Assembly (NCBI GenBank): GCA_029204225.1
Contig: CM055101.1
Span: 36,199,648-36,263,647, forward strand
Direction of reading: 5' to 3'
Origin: Diphasiastrum complanatum
Taxonomy: Eukaryota; Streptophyta; Lycopodiopsida; Lycopodiales; Lycopodiaceae
Length of the DNA: 64,000 bases
Positions 9,774 through 20,709 of the stretch are shown one piece after another (within the stretch, counting starts at the first letter, position 1; every line of letters starts with the position of its first letter). Position numbers and translations under genes: made by a program. The notes beneath the pieces were generated by a model. It saw only the letters and a list, made by a program, of their open reading frames with translations, was not told the origin of the DNA and made no database searches.

Positions 9774-11204
9774 TTATATTTTTTTATCTTCACCCTTAGC
9801 TGATGAAACTATGTACCTATGCTGACTAGGTACTTCTGGTAGTTTAAGTTTTTTAACCAGGGTGTAGTTGATGAAATTATGGGTTGCCCCATCATCAACC
9901 ATAACTCTTACTGACTGATTACCAACTTTCCCATGCATACGTACTAGGTCATGCGGCCCAAAGCTGAAGGGTCTCGCTAGCATTGCAGAGGTCAGTTGGC
10001 AACTGTGTTCATGATCTTCATGATACACTTGATCTCGGAAGCTGCCGAGTCACTGGGGAAACATACAGTCTGAACAAGATGAACTTGTTTTTTTATCTTT
10101 CTTATCTTTTTTAGTGAAAGGTCCCTTGGGACACTGTCTGACTGTGTGTCCCTTGCCCATATACACAAAGCACAAACGTTCTTGTTTGGCTTTTTCAAAA
10201 TCATCTGGTTTTAAGGGCTGTATGAGTGAAGAGCGTTTCTGAGGAGCTTCACTTTTAAATTTATCTTGATTCTTTCTTTTTAAAAATTTCTTTTTAAATT
10301 GAAAGTCTTTCTGAGGAGGCTGCTCAGAAAGTGGCTGCTGTCTCGCCCTCTTCCTACCCACTGAATCATCATAGATTTGAGCATATTTGAGAGCTTGCTC
10401 AAGGGTAGTAGGCGAGTTTCTCTGGACCTCTACTTTATATTCATCTTTGAGGCCACGGACAAATCCCCTGATTTTCTGATAATCGTCCATATTTTTAATC
10501 TTTAAAATTGCTTCTCGATACTGCGAGATATATTGGATGAGGGACTTGTCCATTACTGTTCTTTCCCAGGCTTCCCAGGCTCTATCAAGTTCATTTTCAG
10601 GTAGGAATTCTCTTAGGAAGGCGTCTTCAAAAGCTTTCCATGACCAGGGAGTCTGCCCAGTCTCCTGGAGATTTAACCACCACTTATAGGCCATAGGCCC
10701 TAAGGAAAGACTAGCCTCAATAGCTTGCAAATGGTCAAGGGTCTGTTTAAGAGCATGAATGTTCTTCCATTTGCTGAGGAAGGTTTGTAGAATGTCTGCA
10801 TTTCTATCTTTCTCTTCCCCATTAAAAGTAGGAGGCTTTAAATCTTTAAAAACACTGGGGTGAGACCGTAAAGTCTCACCCGAAACTGATGGAAGTGGAG
10901 AAGGGGATAACTGAGAAATGGAGGGAAGGCTTCCTTTCGCGGAACTCAAAATCAAGCTTTTGAGTTCAGCGAATGAGTCGTCCACACTGGACTTGAAATT
11001 GGCTAATGCCAACTTCAGTTCATCCACTTCTGTTACCAACTGGAGAAACTACTCCTTGGTAACCAGTTTGTCGAGTTCTTCGGCGAACTGTTCCTGTTCT
11101 TCCAATTCCATGGGTTCTTTCCCTTTACTATAAGCCAAGGCTTCTGTTTCAAGTTCGTCGAAGCCTCTCTCCGAGGGTTGATCAGGTCCCTGAGGAGTGG
11201 TCAT
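9774..11204 (-). pseudogene. Chromovirus gag-protease
   Basis: The frame starts at 11204 (MTTPQGPDQPSE), has a TAG at 11049-11051, continues through a retrotransposon gag core (PTFNGEEKD..., WWLNLQETGQTPWSWKAFEDAF) and a zinc knuckle, meets a TGA near 10047-10049, and goes on in the same frame into an aspartic protease (VMVDDGATHNFINYTLVKKL). The knuckle reads CFVYMGKGHTVRQC, with tyrosine where the second zinc cysteine should be. The protease has DDGA instead of the usual D-S/T-G-A. These changes, plus the two stops, mark a dead copy. Confidence 0.8.
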
Positions 11205-11399
11205 CTTCGGAATTGAAAGAGAGGTACCTTAACTTCTGATGAAAAAGAGTCAGAAAGACTAATTTACAACTGTACAAGGGAAGGAAAGATGACTTAGCTG
11301 TTTCTGAGAACTGTACTTCCACAGAGAGAATCAAGAAAAGCCCTTTCAACTCTTCTTCAATTGCTTTCAGATCTGCTGTCCGGAAAAATCAGAGATCAG

Positions 11400-11880
11400 G
11401 GTACCAAGAAAAAAAAACAAACTTCTGATTGTCTTGACCCCTTCCCTCGCTGTCTGAGGTGTATACTTTTTGCTCCAAAATTTCCGTTTTAGAACCCGAA
11501 AACAGCTGCAAACTTGTGGTTTCTGCCAAAGACCTTCCTCGCTGCTAGGGTAGCGGTCAATCTGTCTTCAAAAACAGATTTGAAGAGTTGAAAACGGTGG
11601 AAAAAATCTGATTTGGGTCTTTGAGGACCCTCGCTGTCTGTCTTCCAGAACTGTGGCTCCAATAAATCGGGATTTGGGGCCTAACTTCCCTGGAAAATTC
11701 TGATTTGAAGTGTGCTCCTCCCTCGCTGCCAGGCAAGTAGCCTCCTTGCTCAAAATCCCTACGATTTGAGGCTCACCTCTCTTGCAAAATGTCAGATTCT
11801 TCAAGAACCCACAACGCTGGATTTGTATATGTCTCCCTCTCCAGATTCCGCTCAGATCTTAGTAATTTCCTCTTGTGAAT
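11400..11880. repeat. Tandem repeats with 92-bp period in chromovirus leader
   Basis: The motif CCTCGCTG occurs at 11445, 11537, 11629 and 11721, exactly 92 bp apart, with a degenerate fifth copy (CAACGCTG) at 11812. Between the anchors the units share AAAACAGATTTG- and TTTGAGG-like words but have diverged. The array sits between the 5' LTR and gag. Confidence 0.7.
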
Positions 11881-12009
11881 CAGAACTAGATCATCTATAC
11901 TACAACGATGGATCTATGCTACAATAGAGTTCTGATTTTTTCCTCAGATGGCTTGGAATTACACTGAAATTTCCAGGTTAGATAGCTGTCTCTACAGCGA
12001 TTTCTAGAG

Positions 12010-12291
12010 TAAGCCCCTCCTAGCTAAGTGTGAGGACTGGTAGCATGCAACTGCCAAGTGTTGGCCACGTGTCACTGACGTGGCCGACTGCACGTCGGGA
12101 CCCAACTGGGAGCCCTATCTTGCTGACAGGGTCCCTAGGCTGTGTTAGGCCCGCCATGGCTATGGACCGTGCTGGGGCAGACTACTCACACTGTCTTGCC
12201 CTGTTGGTCATGTACGCTGGACATGACCCTGACTGTGGTATCTGACCTATCTGTGTTCTCTAGGGTTCGGCATTGGTCATGAGCTCGTAAC
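12010..12291 (-). repeat. Chromovirus 5' LTR
   Basis: This is the direct-repeat partner of 7420-7703, with scattered differences. It ends GAGCTCGTAACA at 12291. No typical tRNA primer site follows on the internal side, which suggests the inner edge of this LTR has been rearranged. Confidence 0.85.
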
Positions 12292-12296
12292 AGCAT

Positions 12297-14830
12297 GCTT
12301 GTGTTTGAAATTTAAACCACTGGTAAGAAAGACGTTTGTTCTCGATTCTTGAAGTCCAACAAAATAACATGTCAGTGAAGTTATCTCAAGTAACTTTTCA
12401 GCTTACGACACTCACCTTTTTTCCAATCAATCGACAGGCTTTGCCATACATCATGATTTTTTTGCTTTTGCTTCTATACTTGCTAATTTCACTGTTCAAA
12501 CTGAGGCCTGGAACATTTTCAAAACATCTGACAGTGTTGTAAAGAGTTGCTGGCACAGTGCAGAAATACAAACTTCTTTGCAATTAGTCTATTTGATGAA
12601 AAAGCTTTTAGTAGTTTCTATCAGCATCTCTTTGAATTGTGCACTCTAAGAAGATTTGTTTCAAAGTTTTTATTGGTGATGGCAGTCATCTCTTTGCTTT
12701 TAGTACAAACTTGTCCAAATTCGTTCCAAACATGTCATCTGTGTGAAAGCCATTTGCTTTTACTACGATTGTGAGTTCTCATGAAGACTCCATAAGGCCA
12801 GGGATTGCATTGATTTTCTCTTTTAGTCTTGGAATCATGTGATAAATCAAGCCTTGACATACTTTTCCCATGCTCACTGGCATTTCTGGGCATTATGCGA
12901 TAAATTCTCGCAGCAACTTTTTTTTTTGGAGAACTTGCCTACTTCCTGGTGCAGACACTTAGTGGCTACCGTGAGATGTTGTCAATGGTGGCATGACCAT
13001 CAAAATGCCTAAATTTGAGGTTAACGACACTGCCGCACGTGGGATAAGTGTCTGTGAACTGACTGGGTAATCCCAATCGCAGTATGCTATGGATCTAAGA
13101 GACTTGGTCGAATCACAAATGAGATGATTATAAGGTCTTCCTCTTTAGCGCATGGCACTTCTTAGAATGAAACTTATCTGACTAGTATCCTCAGCATAGG
13201 ATAGTTACAAGAGAATGAGTGTGCAGATGTCATTATGATACCTCCTTTTTAGAGTAATTTGTTCCAGAATCAGAGCTTCTATGTGCATGCTTCAACCGGT
13301 GATATTATGTGTGCATCATAGAATGTTAACATAGTATGCTTTCAACTAATGAATCCACTTGATACAATCACAAACCATAATTAGTTAATATACAGATAAA
13401 TTAACCAATATTTAAAAATGGCAGAACCTTGTGGCTTGCCACAATTTCTTGTTTAGTATATGAATACATAGATCAATCTAGAAAGCCCTTCATGCCTATA
13501 AATGCATTGGATTGAATCAACTCAATATGATGGGGGAGCTTAGAAAGAAGAGTGAAGTATATTGCTGCCGTGATAACATTTTTCATTTGCACGAGGTTTG
13601 CTCGTCAATCTTATGTTCTTTTGATACAACTTCTTGGAGGATTGTAGTTTGCACAAATATCAAACTCAATGCCTATTTCCGTGTTTGGGAAGGTAGTCTT
13701 GGAAATTCGTTCTATGAGGTTTTCCTTCTTAAAAATATATGACCCTTTGAGGTTCTAATCATTGATTGTGCAAATGAGTGTAACCACAACCAAAACCTAT
13801 CTTGTAGCTCCAGCTCCAGAGGTGTTATGAATTGTCGCTCGATTTCAGGTTATTTTTCAAGATTGGCTAAGTCTTTTCTATTTGAAAATAAGGTTGTTGG
13901 GTTCCAACAAAGGTTGGATGCTTTATTGCAATCCTATTCTTCAATGTTGCTCTTTTAATGTGAGATGTTGTGGATGGTTAGAACTATACAACTTGTTGTT
14001 TTTTTAAAGTGTAGATTATGTATGTGCATGAAAAGGATACAATATGCAGTTTTTAGTAACTTTTAGTGATGTATTTCGTTGCAGAAGGTTGGTTATGAGT
14101 ACATAAGCAGTCAAACATAGAATGTTGAACAGACGTGGACTTAAAGAATGGTATCTTAACATTTCAAGTCTCTTTTTTGTAAGGGCCTAACAGGTTTAAT
14201 TCAGAGATCCAAAATACTTAGTCATTCTAAGAAAAATAGGCCAAAAACTATCTATAGTAGCCTGCCAAATCTCACGTGTTACTTTCTTGAGAGTGTTCAA
14301 TTGATAGTATTTCTTTTCCAGGCTCGTTGCTAATTTCCCTTCAAGGGATTTGTTTTGTGTAGTACTTATCCTAATGCATAAAAGATGTTGTGCAAAGATG
14401 CTGTTCATTTATTCTTGGCATTTGCTTACATATGACCCTACAAAATTAAATGCTTGAATCCACCAAAAAAGGTTAAAAAAAATTTAACATTTTGAAAGAT
14501 TCTTTTAAACGGAGGTTTCAAAGTTTTGTTGGTACCTTGATGTTGATTAGCAGTATCTCAAACAAGAAATACGCAACTAAATTGCTTGTTCAAGTTGTCC
14601 TTATTGTTCAAAATGAAGTGCAAGTTGTCTCATGGCTAAAAATGACATGCTTACTATGTTGTGGAATGCTGAAGTAGAAAGGTTGATTTGACATAGATAT
14701 TAAGGTATATGCTCATTTCTAGTCATGACCTCTTCCTCGATCATGTTTTGTGTCATCAAACTGAGCGTACATAGTTTTGAGAGGCCTTACCTACTAGGAA
14801 TAAATATTGTGGTTAATTTTTCGTGTTGCC
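12297..14830. other. No gene recognised; possible 5'UTR intron of the RPA12-like gene
   Basis: No ORF here has a recognisable domain. The stretch ends in a pyrimidine-rich tract and TTTGTAG at 14831-14836, like an intron acceptor, 11 bp before the RPA12-like start codon. Confidence 0.35.
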
Positions 14831-14847
14831 TTTGTAGAAGTGAAGCT

Positions 14848-16511
14848 ATGTCCAGATCAAGTGCACATACTTGGCTATTTTGTGAGCTTTGTGGGACTAT
14901 GCTTTCTTTCGATTCTCCAACATACGCTTCTTGTTCTTTTTGTAATGCTCAACATGATGTCAAGGGTATGTCTTTTTCTCCTAGTTTTAGGACATTTTAT
15001 CATATGTATGAGGATATATTTTATATTGATGCTTACTAATGTGACTTGTACCAAACCAACAAATATTGCAAGTAGATCATGAAGATATGTGTAGGTGTCA
15101 TTTTCAAATTTTTTGCATCCACTTGAACATTTTCTTGTTGATATTATATAGTCTAAGCTTAAGCTAAGATGTCATTGCGTGTGTTTGTCTGTGTAGATTT
15201 TCAAGGCAGAGAGATTTGGTACACACTTGGAGCAGAGGTTAGGTTTCACTTTGTGTTTCTTTTAGGCACTTTAGAATATCGTCCATAGACTTTTAGAGGT
15301 TTTTAAGCTCATTGCAAATTTTAGTTTATGTCATGATGTTTACAAGGGAGAACAAGCTTTTCATTCAAGCTCCCTAGTGATACTTTAGGTCATTATGATC
15401 CAAAAGGAACCATATATGGTAATTCTTCAAGCCTTGAAATACACTTTTTGAATGGACAACTATGGTCTAGATTCTAGAGTAACTAATGAAAATAGAAAGC
15501 AAGTGTTTTGAGTCTTATAAGAGAAAAAGAAACCACCCCACATCTACTGGTGCACTGATGTGAAGATATTGTTAGAAAAGTCATTGGCTGCAAATGAATT
15601 TTCAAAACTAACTATCAAATCAATGGTTTTATTGAAAGATGAAAATCCCCGACTAGTGACAAAAGGTTATAGTCAGATTCCGGTGTGACTATCGTGAAAC
15701 TTTCAGTCCCCATTTATCAAATTAGCTTTTGTCCATACTCTCCCGGCCATTGCTGCTGCTAAAGTTTCAGACGTACACAAAATGGATGTACAAATTGCCT
15801 TTTCAAATGGAAATTTCAAGGAAGAAATCTATTTGGAGTAGTTCGAAGGTTTTGTGCAAAAGGAAAATTTTTGTAAACTTTTGAAAGCTTTACATGGTTT
15901 GAAATAGTCACCAAGGGCTTGTTCCATTGCATCAATCAATTTTTCCTTTTGAATGGATTAAAGGCTTGTATTGCAGATTCGAATGTTTATTACAAGGAGG
16001 TTATAAGGAGGAAGGCACATTTTTTACCATGATCGCTTTGTTTGTCGGTCATGCACTTCTGCTGAACAATAATCTAAAGTCTCCTACTAAGATCAAGTTG
16101 CCACTCTCATGAGAATTTGACTTGGCATTCAAATTTCGAGACCATAGTTGCAGCGCTCTCTCTCTACAACCATAAACCATAAAACCGAAATTACTGAACT
16201 AAAACCATAAAGAACAGGACCATGACACTGCTGTGAATAGGATCATCATAATATATAACATCGGGCCACATGGTTTCGATGGTTTCACTCCCCACGAAGC
16301 TCAGACCCCCCTGGCACTGTGTGCACCACCTCCGTATCGCTGTGAGCAAATGCCTATCGACTATTCACACGCGAAGATCTGACTTCGATAGCCCACTGTA
16401 AAAAAATTTGCCTCCTCCACGGCTGGCTCGTTTCTGGCGGCAAGGAGTGGGCAAAAAAATTATATATTCTGGTTTTTTTTTGTAGAACGTTTCGGGTTCA
16501 AAAACGCGTTT

Positions 16512-16567
<56 letters not shown>

Positions 16568-16673
16568 GGTTGAAAAAGGATTCTATATGGTTGAAAAATG
16601 TTTCAGTAAAGTTCAGTACGATGCAGTATGGTTCAGCATGGTTTCTTGTGGTTTTTGTTGAGTTTGTTGTGAT

Positions 16674-16723
<50 letters not shown>

Positions 16724-19700
16724 CCTATTGTGAACACGTTGGGGCATTCTCATTTTTTTATTAATTTTTAATATTAAAAGGAGCTAAAGTAAACCTAGGA
16801 GTTAATGCACCTAAACTGGACCATCCTGTACCCGAAACATTCGGCAAACTACACAGTCATAATGCTCTTAATTAGAGCTTTCATCTGATACCCATATTGC
16901 CCGCAAAAAAAAAAAAACACGTTTCTGAGCGTTTCTGGACCGTGTTTCTGCACACGTTTTGAGAATCGTAGTACAACTATGTCCGAGACATTAAGAGAGA
17001 AAAGTTATATTTTATAGTTAGCATAAATATTTTGAAGCCATCCTTTCAAACTTCAAGATGCAAGATTGTAAGCCAATCAAATCTCCCATGGATCCAGGTT
17101 GCAAACTTTCCAAAGATGTGTTCCATGAATCGAAAATGGAATTAATTCCACTTCAATCGCTTCTGGGATGTTTAATGTATGCTATGGTTGGCTTAGCAAG
17201 AAGCCAACTTCGATTGCTTTGTCATTAGCAAAAACGGAGTTTGTGGCAACATCATTGGTAGCTTGTGAAGCTATTTGAGACTTTTGACCTCGAAATCTGG
17301 TCACAGATTTGCACATTTTTCAAATTGGTCCAATCACTCAATTTTGTTACAATAGAAGCTGCATTTCACTATCTTTGAACCCACATTTTCACTTCAGGTC
17401 CAAGCACATCAAAATTTGTCAACACATTGTCAGGGAGAAAGTGAGCGACGGCACAATCAGTCTCGAATTCTGCAATATAGAATCAATGCCAGCTGACATA
17501 CGAAGGCATTGAACAAAGCAGAACATACTAAGTTCTTTCGAAAGCTAAATTCAAGCAACTATGATGTTTAAATTTTATCATGTTCTCTGGATTCTCATTA
17601 AGGGGTAGTGTTGGAAATGTATCGGGACTCCATCCATGAACGTCGACTATTTCGTCCCAAATTGCTTTAAATTTTGACTGTTCTATAAACCCGAATTTTT
17701 TCAAAGTTTTCGAATTCAACCGGTTTCAAGAATCAATATCCATCAAAATCGATAATGGTCGATATCAGTTTGTCAAGTATCAAACCAAAGACAAAATTTG
17801 GATATGTTCTACACACTTTCAAATCGGACCAAATTGGTTCTAATTTGATAGGCTTGGAAAGTCTGCTAACAGAAAATTAGATTGACAAAATGCGATTCAC
17901 TCACTACTCACAAACTTAGGGACTGGTTACAGATCTACGTTAACACTAGAACAACTTGTACATGATAGATAGGATAAGAGTGAGTAGTGATTAGCTCATC
18001 TCTCCAACTTCGTAATACAACATTGTTTAAAGTTTGATCTATGGTTGCGCTATCTGATACTACCTCATTCTTATTTTTTTCTAATGTTGTTCTTGTTTAC
18101 TCACCAGTAGGTTATTACATGACTTTGATATGCATCAATCCGCTCTTCTTTATTAAGATGCACATCCATGCCAAAGCTAGATAGGCATTTCATAACCATT
18201 TGCACTAAGTTAGAAGTTAGAACTTCCACAGACTAACACTGTTAAATTGGTTTCGCGAACTTCTTGTCTTCTCTAAAGGTCTTACATGTTGATGGAAGTA
18301 CCAGGTGGTTGCAAGAGGTTACCGCACAAACAAGCAATTAAAAGGAGGGGGTGATAGTTGTTAATCACACTGCTTAGATTTTGGTCTGCACAACGGTTTG
18401 CATACAAAAGCCTCATTTCGATCATCAAATACTGGCTGACACGTCGCTGAATCTGGATGCTCATTGAAAATCCTGCAGTGGCCGCCTAGAATAGTCTTAA
18501 TGTTATGAAAAGATGGTCCAAGGGAATTTAGGATAAGGTCCACAGGGGATGGGAGGGGTGAGGGGAAGCACATTATGTTCATGTATAAGTTTTTACATCA
18601 CATTACTGAAGCTCCTTTGATAGAGAGAAATAGTCAGTTGTTATGACTTCAGTCTCTTTGATATAGGAAGTTTCTTTACCTTGGCGATCAATTGTAAATT
18701 GCATATGCAGGACATGATCAGACGGCTGGGGATAGAGCCTCTCATAAAGCCAGAGAGCGATCCAAAGGTAGTAAAGTCCTCGGAAGAAATCCAACAAAGA
18801 GCAATGGTGAGCCTTTTTATATGCACTGATTGTCCTAGTTTCATATTTGTATACTACATATTCTTGTATGCTTGTACTGAAAAGCAGCTTAGGTAAATCT
18901 GTGTGAACTGAGAACCAGTTTGGCTTAGAGGTCTACTTTCGTTCTCTAGATGATTGTTTCACCATGATTTTGTTTTCAGTGTTTGTTTTCTTTTATTAGT
19001 TCCGACGAGCTAATCTTAAAATTGTGATATGTTTGTGTGAATGTAGAAACACTTGAATCTTATTCATCACTCCACCCCTTCTCTCCATGACTGGAAGGAG
19101 ACAATTTGTTTAGATTATGAATATTCTATCCTAGATTTGTTGGACTGAGCACCTGTAGATTGAAATGTGAGTTGTTTGAATGATAAATTTCTCTACTATA
19201 AAGAGATTTGCTACTTTCATGGATCTTTGACAGAATCACAACCCACATTATTAATGCATTCAACCGTTATAGAATGCCCCTCCTAGTCATGCTGCATGCA
19301 TGGATCACTGATGCATGAGGAGTCCCAATCCACTGCTGAAGGACTACATGGCCCTCAACTGTCATGCATGTGTCTACATGGGCATTACTGGCCCTCATAC
19401 CTATTGCATGGTATGTATGCATGCCACTGACTCACATTGTCCTCTGCCCTCCGGTGGTTAGCTGCACCTAGAAGTACTATTGGGTTGGTACCGTTATGGT
19501 CTCATAACACTTCCCAACACCCTTGATCTCGTAAGTATAATTGTCTCCCAACTTTACATTTTTACCATCATCTAGTTGTTGAAAACTAGATAACCAATGC
19601 CGTCGTGCTCTCATATGCGTTGCTGCACTTGAATCGATAAACCAACATTCTTCTTTCTCTTGAGAAATCACATGAAGATGTTGAATCTTGATGCTGAAAC

Positions 19701-20493
19701 AATTGCCAAGATTCAAAGCGCTTAACTTGTATAAAGTCCTCCTTCAGCAAAATTTCCTGCCTGTTTCTTCTTATTGAACTTGTTTTTCCAGCATTCTTTT
19801 GCATAATGACTCAGCTTATTGCAAATAAAGCCATTTCCTTTTTTGGTAGAATTTGTCTTTTTTTCACCTTCCTATTGGTTCAATTTATTGCTTTGGTCTC
19901 AATTCCCTTGCTGCTCTTTTTTCTCTTTGTTCTTCTTCTACTTTTCACCTTTTTCGAACTTTGCCCCTGCTTCTTTGCTATGAATGCTTGTTCTTTAAAA
20001 TCATCCCCGTTCATGAGATTATTTCAATTTTCATCTCATTTTCTTTTGTAACAAAATAGCATTCAATTCATCGAAAGTAGGTTTGGTTTCCCGTGAAGAT
20101 AACATCATGACAAAATTTTGGTAGAAATCCTTGAGAATATCCCAAGCTTCCTTGGGTCCAGCATCATCTCTGATATGTGGAATAATCATATCTTCAATTC
20201 AAAGTTGCAATGGGTGTTTTGGAACGCATTTCGGGTTTTTGACCTGGAAAGTTTTTTTTTTTTTTGATATTTGGTGGTATTTTGTGCAAATTTTTTATGC
20301 ATTGTATAAGCCTACTTTTCCCAAATACAATCGTATCTATTGCTGATGCACTGATTTTGGGAGCCATACTGAACCACCTAAAATCATAACAAACTGTACT
20401 GAACCATAGCAACTCACAACAAACCATCAGAAGGAACCATATTGCACCATTTGAAATCAGTATGGGAATCCATAGGATATCGTATTGAAGCTA

Positions 20494-20534
<41 letters not shown>

Positions 20535-20651
20535 CCATCCAAAAGCATGAGCCTTACTGGTTCAACCATAGCAACTCATAGCAAATCATTAGTTCCTTAC
20601 CATATTAGACCCATTTGAAATCAGCATGCAAACCACAACAAATTATATTGA

Positions 20652-20709
<58 letters not shown>

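Larger units (their letters stand above)
7348..12291 (-). mobile_element. Ty3/Gypsy chromovirus lacking reverse transcriptase
   Basis: The element is read right to left: LTR (about 12010-12291), leader with tandem repeats, gag-protease (11204-9774), RNase H remnant (9770-9262), integrase (9111-8131) with a C-terminal chromodomain (8134-7715), a purine tract ending at 7704 (AAGGGGGAGGGAG on the minus strand), then the second LTR (to 7703). Both LTRs start TGTTACGAGCTC on the minus strand. The bases GCATG at 7343-7347 and 12292-12296 could be the 5-bp target duplication if the left LTR reaches 7348. However, the right LTR lacks the matching 70 bp, so that boundary is uncertain. The whole RT is deleted between protease and RNase H. 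Confidence 0.85.

Noticed and set aside
14725-15039. Longer in-frame start for the RPA12-like protein (MTSSSIMFC...)
   Set aside because: The extension crosses a pyrimidine-rich tract and TTTGTAG acceptor-like site at 14831-14836, has no similarity to the family N-terminus, and the frame reads through the GTATGT donor at 14966.
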